Part shown: positions 1-6,702 of the stretch, piece after piece
How the letters are laid out: every line of letters begins with the position of its first letter
Numbering within the stretch: position 1 is the first letter of the stretch
Assembly: GCA_041487535.1 (NCBI GenBank)
Contig: JBGPNM010000006.1
Location: 1 to 33,197, forward strand
Source of the DNA: JANWHZ01 sp041487535
Lineage (GTDB): Bacteria > Patescibacteriota > Saccharimonadia > Saccharimonadales > UBA4665
Length of the DNA: 33,197 bases
Direction: 5' to 3'
The notes under the pieces: generated by a model
Seen by the model: only the letters and a program-made list of their open reading frames with translations
What the model was told of the DNA's origin: nothing
Databases searched by the model: none
Translations under genes and position numbers: made by a program

Positions 1-45
1 AGAGTGACCTGGACCGACTGAAGACTCTTTCGTCCGGAAGACTTG

Positions 46-214
46 CTTAGAGCCTGTTCACGATCTCTCATCCGGCCTGCAATTACCTGGTTTTGGTCAG
101 AATTTGTCTATGTCACGTCACCGTACACCCGGTACGCTTCCGTGCCCTAAGCAGATTCTGCTTCAAAAGCCAAGCAATTTCGCTCGTGAAGAGAGATCGT
201 GAACAGGCTTTAAG
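46..214. mobile_element. MITE-like element with 24-bp terminal inverted repeats
   Basis: The segment 46-69 is repeated in inverted orientation at 191-214 with one mismatch in 24; the inner 19 bases (51-69 against 191-209) are a perfect inverted match. The repeat starts with AGCCTGTTCACGATCTCTC, and a GAGCCTGTT-type start resembles IS5-superfamily ends (recalled, not searched). TTA lies next to both ends (47-49 and 210-212), compatible with a TNA target duplication. The roughly 120-bp interior has no convincing ORF, so this would be a non-autonomous element of about 160-170 bp. No second copy and no parent transposase is present in the window. The rest of 1-309 shows no supported gene. Confidence 0.6.
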
Positions 215-309
215 GCTCATCTGTAAATCGAAATTGGCGAGCCATTGCCGATGCTACTGCAACCAAACTGCATGGCAGTTCATCTGGTTATATTTAGTAG
301 TTTCTGTAC

Positions 310-510
310 CTAAGAATTACGTATTCTAAACAAGGGTATAGCAAACAGAGCCAATACTGCCGCGTCTACTCCGACATTAAACCACACCCTCAGGTATGCC
401 GAAACACCCGCTTCAAACACGAGCCATGCAGTTAGGCCGTACAGCAATGTCTTGATTAATTCCTTGTCGTCCCTTTTAAAAGCGATGCGGCCAACCAGAA
501 ATATAGCCAT
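310..510 (-). CDS. small hydrophobic membrane protein, 5' end altered by IS630 insertion
   Basis: This 66-residue ORF has two hydrophobic stretches (about residues 22-38 and 46-62) separated by a short polar turn, and a charged RDDKE segment after residue 12; it looks like a small two-helix membrane protein. I do not recognise the family. Its ATG (508-510) lies inside the left terminal repeat of the IS630 element, so the present start is supplied by the insertion. If 506-1601 is removed in silico, the frame continues to an ATG at 1628-1630 and adds about 9 residues (reading MPNSWPLASY before IFLVG). The original protein may therefore have been about 75 residues. No ribosome-binding site is evident for the present start. 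It could be a decaying remnant. Confidence 0.4.
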   Translation of the reverse strand: MAIFLVGRIAFKRDDKELIKTLLYGLTAWLVFEAGVSAYLRVWFNVGVDAAVLALFAIPLFRIRNS

Positions 511-1599
511 TCCAAAACAAAATGACGTTCTTACTGGTATTCTTAATGGGTAGTGTTAAAAACAAAGATCACAGATAATGAGCGCAGGATTCTGGTCACA
601 TTTAATCGGGGTTCTCCTATCCTGCTCATCCGGCTGAAAGCCCAAGCCGTTATGGGTTCTGACCAGGGTCTTTCAAGCCAAAGTATTGCCCTGAACGTTG
701 GCAAAGGTATCAGAGCGGTTGAGCGCTGGCTGGGTGACTTGAATGAGCGGCGAACAGCATCACTCTTCAGCGACCATAGTAGCAACAATAATGCCAGTAA
801 GCTGACAAAAGACCAGCAAGCACAGATCAAAGCGGTGCTCTCTCAGCCACCCTCAGACTATGGCATCCCGAAAGCCATGTGGGATGTGCCAAATCCTGAA
901 AGAATACATCTTAGCTCAGTTTGACGTGGTGTATGAGTCTGACGAATCGTACTACTTCCTGCTTCGCTTTGCAGGGCTGAGCTTTAAATACCTCGATACC
1001 TTTGACCGGAAGCGCAACGAACTATTCATCCTGGAACGCATGGCCGCTATCCGGACTGAGATAACACCGCTGCTTCAGAATGATGTCTGGGAAGTCTTTG
1101 CGGCGGACGAAGTCAAGATGCAGCAGGACGCCATTATCCGAAAGTGCTGGCTCAAAAAAGGCGAGCGTACTGTCGTTAAGGTTAACCGCGACAAACAATC
1201 CCAAAGCTACCTTGGTTTCCTGAACCAGAAGAACTTCACCTGTCATCTCTACGAGCTGCCGTGGCAGAACAGTGATGAGGTGCTAGCTGCGCTAACACAG
1301 TTCCTGGGCGAATATCCCGACAAAAAGATCTGCATTGTCTGGGACAATGCACCATTTCATAAAAGCCAAAAGATACGGGAGCAGCTCAAAGCAGGTGGCA
1401 GTATGGACAGAGTCCATCTCGTTGCCATGCCGCCATACGCACCAGACGACAACCCCATTGAGCATGTCTGGAACACTGCCAAACAGGCAGTGGCCAACAT
1501 CCAACAAAACACATTTGAAGAAGCCAAGAAAGCGTTCAGCGACTTCGTCGCCAAACGCTCATTTCGTTACTCGTTTTCGTCATTTTGATTTGGGATTGC
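506..1599 (+). mobile_element. IS630-family insertion sequence, complete ends
   Basis: The element is bounded by 22-bp terminal inverted repeats at 506-527 and 1578-1599, matching at 19 of 22 positions; the inner CAAAATGACG is identical. Each end is flanked by the dinucleotide TA (504-505 and 1600-1601), the target duplication of the IS630/Tc1-mariner superfamily. It carries one transposase reading frame (553-1588) that is frameshifted. The length of about 1.09 kb fits the family. The insertion separates the small ORF at 310-510 from the coding fragment at 1602-2042. Confidence 0.85.
553..1588 (+). pseudogene. IS630-family transposase, broken by a frameshift near 895
   Basis: The N-terminal half (553-924) carries the helix-turn-helix region (QSIALNVGKGIRAVERWL). 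The C-terminal half (860-1588) carries the DDE catalytic core, with the typical WDNAPFHKS strand and the PPYAPDDNPIEHVW block holding the last acidic residue. The two halves are in different frames. Family members read continuously through WDVP..LKEY; here the first frame runs WDVPNPER and the second supplies LKEYILAQF. Dropping one C from the CC at 895-896 restores WDVPNLKEYILAQF exactly. No stop codon or obvious slippery heptamer sits at the join, so a one-base insertion (mutation or sequencing error) is more likely than programmed frameshifting. The product would be an inactive transposase unless frameshifting occurs. Confidence 0.85.
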
Positions 1600-1601
1600 T
1601 A

Positions 1602-2042
1602 TACGATGCCAACGGCCAAGAGTTAGGCATTCTCGTCAATAATGATGTTAGATCTGGTAATCTCATATACGATACGGTATATTCACCGGCCCTAAAGCGA
1701 TTCATATATCTATACGAACAAAGCTTTGGCTTTGCAAACAAAACTAGCGCTAGCTACCAATCATCTGACTGTACAGGCACCCCTTATCAAATTGAGGTAG
1801 GAGAATTTCATAATTCTATTGCCAATGACGTCATGCCTTTTACGCCCCAGATTTATTACACCTTTGTGGGCTCGGAATCGCCGTCAACAGTTACAACCAA
1901 CTCAGACGGTAGCTGGGATACTTCAGCAAACCAATTTGTGTGCACTTCTCAAGTACGAGCTAATATTAGTGCTTATCAGCTGCATCAGGTGAACTTGCCG
2001 TTCTCGCCTCCGATTGCTGAGCCTTTGCAATTCAAACAGTAA
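1602..2042 (+). pseudogene. C-terminal fragment of a secreted or tail-fibre-like protein
   Basis: After the right IS630 end an open frame of about 146 codons runs to the stop at 2040-2042 with no start of its own. It begins YDANGQELG and later contains SSDCTGTPYQ. This pattern (a DANG.ELG beta-strand, then a Tyr-rich strand and SDC.GTPY) is common in C-terminal domains of collagen-like or tail-fibre-like bacterial proteins; I know it as a recurrent motif but cannot name a Pfam entry. The region is rich in Ser, Thr, Asn and Tyr, as expected for an extracellular beta-rich domain. The matching N-terminal part is not recognisable upstream of 505, so the fragment may have been separated by rearrangement as well as by the IS. 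A terminator-like hairpin follows immediately. Confidence 0.5.
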
Positions 2043-2049
2043 AAACACA

Positions 2050-2077
2050 CGGACGGTACTATGAAAAGTACCGTCCG
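2050..2077 (+). terminator. hairpin after the 1602-2042 fragment
   Basis: A perfect 11-bp stem (CGGACGGTACT at 2050-2060 paired with 2067-2077) closes a 6-nt loop, 8 bases past the stop codon. No T-run follows, so termination efficiency is uncertain. It may instead be an RNA-stabilising 3' hairpin. Confidence 0.5.
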
Positions 2078-2221
2078 CAGGTACCTCCGCAAAACTCCAC
2101 ACCATAGCTGTTTGTTTTGTCTCTCACTCAAAGGTGCGGTGGTCTTGCGTAGATATATAAGCATGAACGAATAGTTTGGGACAAGGCCCGTAAAATAATA
2201 TCCGTATGCTACGATGAGCGG

Positions 2222-2749
2222 ATGAAAGCAGCTCTGCTTGACCGTGAAGGTACGGTCATCATCGATCCGGATTATGATCGTGTTGACTCCGTCGAAAAAA
2301 TCAGATTGCTGCCGCATACCTTGAATGCTTTGACGTATCTGGCAGACCATGGCTTCAGTATTATCCTTATAACCAACCAGACCAACATAGCCCAAGGTCG
2401 TATCACTGAAGAAGAATTCTGGAAGATCAATGACGCAGTGCTCAGGCTACTCAAGCCGAGCGGCGTCAAAGTATTGAAAACATACGTCTGTCCACACGAT
2501 ACTGATGATAACTGTGACTGTCGCAAACCAAAGCCTTCAATGCTGCTGCAGGCAGCGGAAGAATTTAATTTAGACTCGGCAAGTACCTACATGATTGGAG
2601 ATAGAGTATCGGATATCGAAGCTGGTGTTAACGCCGGCATGAAGGCGATCTTGGTTAAGACCGGCAAACACTCCGCCGCCTCTGACATTGCTACGCATAC
2701 CGCAGTGAATCTTTTAGAGGCTGTCGAGCATATAGTGAGGCAAGGCTAA
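2222..2749 (+). CDS. HAD-superfamily phosphatase, GmhB/HisB-N type
   Basis: This 175-residue protein has the full HAD motif order: motif I LLDREGT (nucleophile Asp7), motif II LITNQ (about 49-53), the KP of CRKPKP (about 100-105) and motif IV GDRVSDIEAG. A CPH...CDC zinc-binding loop just before RKPKP is typical of D,D-heptose 1,7-bisphosphate phosphatase (GmhB) and histidinol-phosphate phosphatase. Such enzymes remove a phosphate from a small phosphorylated metabolite in the cytoplasm. The second acidic residue of motif I, normally Asp (DRDG), is Glu here (DREG), which may alter acid-base catalysis. No heptose pathway is visible nearby. The gene converges on the minus-strand operon with a 4-bp overlap of the two stops (2746-2749), so it may serve that pathway. 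The upstream GAGCGG is a weak ribosome-binding site. Confidence 0.85.
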   Translation: MKAALLDREGTVIIDPDYDRVDSVEKIRLLPHTLNALTYLADHGFSIILITNQTNIAQGRITEEEFWKINDAVLRLLKPSGVKVLKTYVCPHDTDDNCDCRKPKPSMLLQAAEEFNLDSASTYMIGDRVSDIEAGVNAGMKAILVKTGKHSAASDIATHTAVNLLEAVEHIVRQG

Positions 2750-3342
2750 GCAGCCTCTAAGTAACTAAGTACCCTTGCGCCAATGTAGGGTAACAGCCCG
2801 TCGCCGTTTTCGATGATCTGCGAATTTGGAGGCAGCGCTTCACGATCGATAAGCGTCCTGAATTCCGCAACGTTCAGCTCTTGGTCGATTGCGATGTTTT
2901 CTGCGGCTAGGTCTCGAGTTCTTCCGGTTCTCTCCTGGTCTAGCGCCCGCCATGCGCTGATATCTCGCGGATCGGCGGTAAGCATGAATGCACCTGCAAC
3001 AAACGCCGAGTAGCCGTCATGCCAAGTGTTCTCGTACCGCACGCTGTCGTCACTGCGAATCGGGACAAGCAGATGAGTGTCCATAAGCACCAGCTTATGA
3101 TCTGCGGTGGCTCGCCGGAATAATTCCAAAAAGTGTGCTGCTCGTCGACCTAGCTTTTGAGCGGGATCGAGCCTCTCCAGCTCCTCGCGGCTAACACCTC
3201 CGAACAAGCGTCGTAACTCCGCTGAGCCATTTAGTCTCAGGGCGTCAGGAAATGCCGTCGCGACATCGCTCGCGAGCGTAGACTTGCCCACCCCATTGAC
3301 GCCCATAAACATCCAGACGCCTTCCGGGCTACGGCTACTCAT
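2746..3342 (-). CDS. P-loop NMP kinase, archaeal adenylate-kinase-like
   Basis: The 198-residue protein has a Walker A GVNGVGKS (14-21) right after the first strand. A DPAQKLGRRAAHF segment follows at about 59-71, then VLMDTH (85-90), a lid-like RTGRTRD (138-144) and QELN (154-157). This order matches archaeal AdkA-type adenylate kinases (GVPGVGKT, DPE.QK..Q, DTH, T..RD, EQ..N) better than bacterial Adk. The family transfers the gamma-phosphate of ATP to a nucleoside monophosphate. It is the last gene of the minus-strand operon, 14 bp after the first TS-like gene, and its stop overlaps that of the HAD phosphatase. With TS-like, PRTase and NTase neighbours, a nucleotide substrate is plausible; the true substrate is unknown. 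Confidence 0.75.
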   Translation of the reverse strand: MSSRSPEGVWMFMGVNGVGKSTLASDVATAFPDALRLNGSAELRRLFGGVSREELERLDPAQKLGRRAAHFLELFRRATADHKLVLMDTHLLVPIRSDDSVRYENTWHDGYSAFVAGAFMLTADPRDISAWRALDQERTGRTRDLAAENIAIDQELNVAEFRTLIDREALPPNSQIIENGDGLLPYIGARVLSYLEAA

Positions 3343-3356
3343 TGCGGTACAAACGC

Positions 3357-4142
3357 CTACCTTTCGTCTAGGTACTGGAACATTACGTCTTGTGCTTGCT
3401 GATATGTATTTTCATATATGTGGACATCCGTAACCAAGCCGTCTAAACGTCCCGGTTTGATCGTAGTCTCCAGTCGTTCTTCAAGTTGCTTTCGCACTAC
3501 GTCGGCAAGCATCGAGATAACTGTTAAATCGCCTGCGCCTTTTTGGAACGTATCCCAAGAACGCATAAATAGCGTGAGGTTCAGGTGAGGTTCATGCTTG
3601 TTGTCGTGCGTAACCCTAAATTGGAGCGCCACGATACAAGGAAGGTAATCATTCCAAGGGCTGCTCGTTACAGCCTCGTAGTCCTCGTAGGTCGGAAAGA
3701 CCATCACAGCTTTTTTAGACTCGGGAATCTTGCCGAGGCGGTTGACTACGAAGTCAATCAGCTTGCCTTCTTCGAGGCGCTTCTTATAGCTTTTCGCACC
3801 GTTGCGAAATGAGGGAGTGATATCAAAGTCGACCATTTCGTCCGACTCAAAAACAACACGTTTCATGGCATCGATTTTGCTCTGGTCGCCGAAGCGGCGG
3901 ATTAAATCATCGTCTGCATGTGTCGTAGCGGAACTGAACCGGAGATTACGTACAGCAAATCTTCCTCGGTTTTCATCGAGCTCAAACTTTCCGTTTTTCA
4001 GAACAGTTTCCACCATCCCCAGCCATGTCTGTCCGATAGTGTTGCCGTGGACAACGTAGCCTACGCCCTCAATCCTGTCGACTTTAAAGCTATCCGTCTT
4101 ATCTTGCTTAGTCTTAGTGGCTGTTGATGATGGGCTCTTCAC
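3357..4142 (-). CDS. thymidylate-synthase-fold enzyme 1 (predicted C5-pyrimidine modifier, cytosine type)
   Basis: The 261-residue protein lines up by eye with thymidylate synthase. IDFVVNRLGKIPESKKAV (129-146) matches the IDQ..I..IK.NP.SRR helix. LPCI (167-170) carries the catalytic Cys169. MRSWD (193-197) matches the phosphate-binding QRS.D, and TDVHIYENTYQQ (238-249) matches D.HIY.NH..Q with His241 and Tyr243. The residue equivalent to E. coli ThyA Asn177, which selects uracil, is Asp205. Asp here is found in cytosine-specific relatives such as T4 dCMP hydroxymethylase and MilA. The His after the catalytic Cys in TS (PCH) is Ile. Inferred role: methylation or hydroxymethylation of a cytosine nucleotide. 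The start is GTG at 4142, preceded by AGGAGG 9 nt upstream. The TS-like paralogue lies 19 bp upstream. Confidence 0.75.
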   Translation of the reverse strand: MKSPSSTATKTKQDKTDSFKVDRIEGVGYVVHGNTIGQTWLGMVETVLKNGKFELDENRGRFAVRNLRFSSATTHADDDLIRRFGDQSKIDAMKRVVFESDEMVDFDITPSFRNGAKSYKKRLEEGKLIDFVVNRLGKIPESKKAVMVFPTYEDYEAVTSSPWNDYLPCIVALQFRVTHDNKHEPHLNLTLFMRSWDTFQKGAGDLTVISMLADVVRKQLEERLETTIKPGRLDGLVTDVHIYENTYQQAQDVMFQYLDER

Positions 4143-4161
4143 TGAAGCATTCCTCCTAATA

Positions 4162-4800
4162 TTAGTTTGTCGTTTTCGCTAGTGCGGCTCTTAGCTCGTC
4201 AAGCTTTCCATATTCAGTTGCCACGACGTGCGCTGATGTAATAAGCAACTCCACGCTGCCGTACTCGACGCCGACCTTATCGGCGATTTCTTTCTGTATC
4301 GCAGCCAGCGCCATCATATCGGCATAGAACTTCTTGCCGATATCTTGGCTTCTGAAGAATCCGGTCAGCGTTAATTTGTTGTCCCGGATTTTTGGATCAA
4401 GTGTTATGATGCACGGCATATGACCCGTAAAGTCGTGCTCCGGGTCCATTAAGGTGATAGTGGCGGACTTGGAGCCGGGCCTCTCTTTTAGCTTTTTGAC
4501 TGCTTCTGCGATCTGGTCTACGCCGCGGAAGTTGCGGAAGCGCATGCCGTAGGAATAGCCCCAATCATCAATCGGCTCGGTGCCACCGAAGTTTTTATTG
4601 ACCATCCAGTCGATCATTTCCGGATCGGCAAATTCGTCCAGAATCGGATCAGAAGCCTGGGCATCATCAACTGACAGGTACATGTTCATAACCTCGGTCA
4701 TTGGTTTTGTGCCGTCAGTCATAACGTGACCCTCGTCCATAATGTACTTGAAAGCTTTGACCCAGACGATACCGATGGTTGGTGCTGCTATGTATTTCAT
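4162..4800 (-). CDS. thymidylate-synthase-fold enzyme 2 (diverged paralogue)
   Basis: This 212-residue protein is a shorter TS-fold protein. YSYGMRFRNF (82-91) matches the TS YG..LR.W region, followed by VDQIAEAVKKLKERPGSKSA (94-113), the conserved helix before the active-site strand. HMPC (127-130) holds the catalytic Cys130. FFRSQD (148-153) is the phosphate-binding Arg-Ser-x-Asp, and SAHVV (189-193) corresponds to the HIY strand, with His191 kept but Tyr replaced by Val. Asp161 sits at the Asn177-equivalent position, as in its neighbour, pointing to a cytosine base. Length is below the usual 260 or more of ThyA. The start has a strong GGGGG ribosome-binding site 7 nt upstream. The two paralogues might form a heteromeric enzyme or act in sequence; this cannot be told from sequence. 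Confidence 0.72.
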   Translation of the reverse strand: MKYIAAPTIGIVWVKAFKYIMDEGHVMTDGTKPMTEVMNMYLSVDDAQASDPILDEFADPEMIDWMVNKNFGGTEPIDDWGYSYGMRFRNFRGVDQIAEAVKKLKERPGSKSATITLMDPEHDFTGHMPCIITLDPKIRDNKLTLTGFFRSQDIGKKFYADMMALAAIQKEIADKVGVEYGSVELLITSAHVVATEYGKLDELRAALAKTTN

Positions 4801-4853
4801 GGTGATCCCCCTTTAATTGCTCTGCTTAATGGTAGCACCTGGCGTCCTTTCGT

Positions 4854-5819
4854 TTATGAATGAATATGTATCGAGTGGTCTTTATAGTTAGTGATGCGCA
4901 AGGCTTCTTGGCCTTCCACGTCTACGATGTCCCCGCGTAAGGTCACTTCGTCCTCCTCTCTTACTGGGCTGCAGAATTTCCACCATAAAAAGTGCACAGG
5001 CAGTACGCCCCTGTCGGAATCGAGGGTAAATGATCTCGGCCAAAGATTCGATTTGGCAGCGTCAGTAGCAACGCCCGAGACGGCTACATTCTTATCGATA
5101 ACCCTATCTCGAGCTACGATGTCAAGAGGAGTCACTACATTGGTATCTCTGAACCTAAAGGTATTGAGCACTGTTTGGCCCGCCAGCTGGATCTGCATGC
5201 CGCTCCATCTTCGCTGCATCACTTTGTCGTATGAATTGTCTGGGTTCGTGAAGACTTGCTCCCAGCCTCTGCGAATCTTTGCCTCTACCTCGGGAGCGTA
5301 TTCAGTGAAGCCAAATCTCTGGCGAAGTTTCGTTAAGTGTGCTGCGAGCACCGGAATGTTTTGAAGTCCCTCAACGAAGAAATCGACGTCATTTCTAACC
5401 CGTCCGTCGTTATTCAAATGAAGACCTGGCAAGGCAGAGCCGAGTGCTCCTACTGAATCCTTACCGAATAGCTCAACAAGACCCTCATAAAGATCGTGCC
5501 AAACAGTTCCTCTGAACGAAGCGCTACCGTCCTGAGCCGCCCGCAGGGCGTCGAAATGCTCTACGACCGTATCCCTCGAGACTACGCCGTATGCTTCAAG
5601 AGCGTCGTCATACGGCCGCGGTGGGTCTTCGACTCGGTTCCTGGTGTATGGCTGGCCTCTAAAAGAGCGCGTACCATCCGGATCGGGCCGATACAGGTTG
5701 AACCCGATAAAGCTATCGCTGCTGGAGACATTGCCTATCACGCGGAAAATCCGGCCATCTTCAGCAAGCACTTGGTCATTGTCGTAAAACCGCTCCGGTA
5801 GTTGGTCTGGGCTGCTCAT
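4854..5819 (-). CDS. predicted nucleotidyltransferase, COG1665-like
   Basis: The 321-residue protein has an N-terminal beta-rich part (DGRIFRVIGNV, then FNLYRPDPDGTRSFRGQPYTR at about 40-60). It resembles the conserved N-terminal region I recall from COG1665 predicted nucleotidyltransferases of archaea. A pol-beta-type nucleotidyltransferase signature follows: ALGSALPGL with Gly127-Ser128, then DVDFFV with Asp144 and Asp146, the expected metal-binding pair. Such enzymes move a nucleotidyl group onto a small molecule, RNA or protein. The C-terminal 120 residues contain no motif I recognise. The start is preceded by AGGGAG about 8 nt upstream. It sits between the PRTase and TS-like genes in one operon, consistent with nucleotide chemistry. 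The substrate is not predictable. Confidence 0.6.
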   Translation of the reverse strand: MSSPDQLPERFYDNDQVLAEDGRIFRVIGNVSSSDSFIGFNLYRPDPDGTRSFRGQPYTRNRVEDPPRPYDDALEAYGVVSRDTVVEHFDALRAAQDGSASFRGTVWHDLYEGLVELFGKDSVGALGSALPGLHLNNDGRVRNDVDFFVEGLQNIPVLAAHLTKLRQRFGFTEYAPEVEAKIRRGWEQVFTNPDNSYDKVMQRRWSGMQIQLAGQTVLNTFRFRDTNVVTPLDIVARDRVIDKNVAVSGVATDAAKSNLWPRSFTLDSDRGVLPVHFLWWKFCSPVREEDEVTLRGDIVDVEGQEALRITNYKDHSIHIHS

Positions 5820-5847
5820 CCTTTTTACTCCCTGTTCTTAACGATGC

Positions 5848-6663
5848 TTATGGAACTATTTTCACGATATTTTCCAAGTCTTCCGCTTCTATATAGTGGA
5901 CGACCGTTTCTGCGACCTCCGGCGGTGCTGTGGCACAGAATCTGGCAACTTCTTCGGGAGGACGTGCGGCGATGAACTTGCAAAGTCGTACATTCGGTAT
6001 GAATCCCGGCCGCGAGGCTAACTCTATAATGTCGTCCATGGTTTTGACTGCTATTCTGTTTAACATTCCTTCGATCTTCGGAAACTCACGGCCGTTACTC
6101 ACGGTCAGGGCATAGCCGAATAAGGTTTGTTCGGCGCCGGCATCAGTGAATAGCCCTTCCAATGCTTCCTCGCGTAAGCCGGTTACGCGAATATCGTCCA
6201 GCATAACCACTGTCCTGCCTCTAAAGTCCAATCCTTCGGGCAGGATAAGATCGCTCTGCAGTGTACCCCTTCGTTCTTCAAAGGTCATATCGGCGTAGCC
6301 GTCGGTAGCAAGGCGGGATTTCCCTATTTTGAATGTCCTTATCGCAGTCTCTGCTCCCTGGCTGGCTGCTGCCGATCGTGCCGTCTCTACAAACGGCACC
6401 ACTAAACCTTGCGAGGCTGGCGGAGCTACTCGGAATGCAGAGGAAGCCACATATACTTCGTTATCGAAGAACACGCCGCTGTATTCGCCGACCATCAAAG
6501 CGCCGAGCATTCTGCCATATTTCAGCGCGGCTCGGCCTTCGCCATATTTGAACTGGCTGTACTCTTCCAGGTCTGTAAAATCTGCTCCGTCAAGAACTGG
6601 TCTTGGCTCTCCTGCCTCAAGGCCTATCGTAACTGCGCCAAGGTATGCTCTTTCAACTATCAT
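5848..6663 (-). CDS. phosphoribosyltransferase-fold protein (ComF-like)
   Basis: The 271-residue protein carries the PRPP-binding signature TVVMLDDIRVTG (151-162), with the two acidic residues Asp156-Asp157 followed by Thr161-Gly162, as in type I PRTases (VLLVDDV.TTG). An upstream YSQFKYGEGRAALKYGR region (35-51) recalls PRTases reported in Ter-type stress operons, which were proposed to make a nucleoside-like metabolite; that likeness is from memory and unverified. Type I PRTases attach ribose 5-phosphate from PRPP to a base, or the reverse, so this enzyme could form or break the N-glycosidic bond of the operon product. AAGG lies 8 nt before the ATG. The gene is 39 bp after the propeller gene and 28 bp before the NTase gene. 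Confidence 0.72.
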   Translation of the reverse strand: MIVERAYLGAVTIGLEAGEPRPVLDGADFTDLEEYSQFKYGEGRAALKYGRMLGALMVGEYSGVFFDNEVYVASSAFRVAPPASQGLVVPFVETARSAAASQGAETAIRTFKIGKSRLATDGYADMTFEERRGTLQSDLILPEGLDFRGRTVVMLDDIRVTGLREEALEGLFTDAGAEQTLFGYALTVSNGREFPKIEGMLNRIAVKTMDDIIELASRPGFIPNVRLCKFIAARPPEEVARFCATAPPEVAETVVHYIEAEDLENIVKIVP

Positions 6664-6702
6664 GGATTTGCCTTTCCAGGGTGCGAAGACCCTAACTTAG
6701 AA

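Noticed and set aside
93..329. 78-codon plus-strand frame at the left edge.
   Set aside because: It runs through the MITE interior and its right inverted repeat, has no ribosome-binding site and an unlikely composition rich in Cys, Arg and His.
860..924. Programmed frameshifting in the IS630 transposase.
   Set aside because: No slippery heptamer, no stop codon at the shift and no downstream pseudoknot were seen; a one-base insertion explains it better.
1335..1588. Extension of the 1602-2042 frame upstream into the IS630 transposase.
   Set aside because: This part is the transposase in another frame; the separate coding signal begins only after the right terminal repeat.
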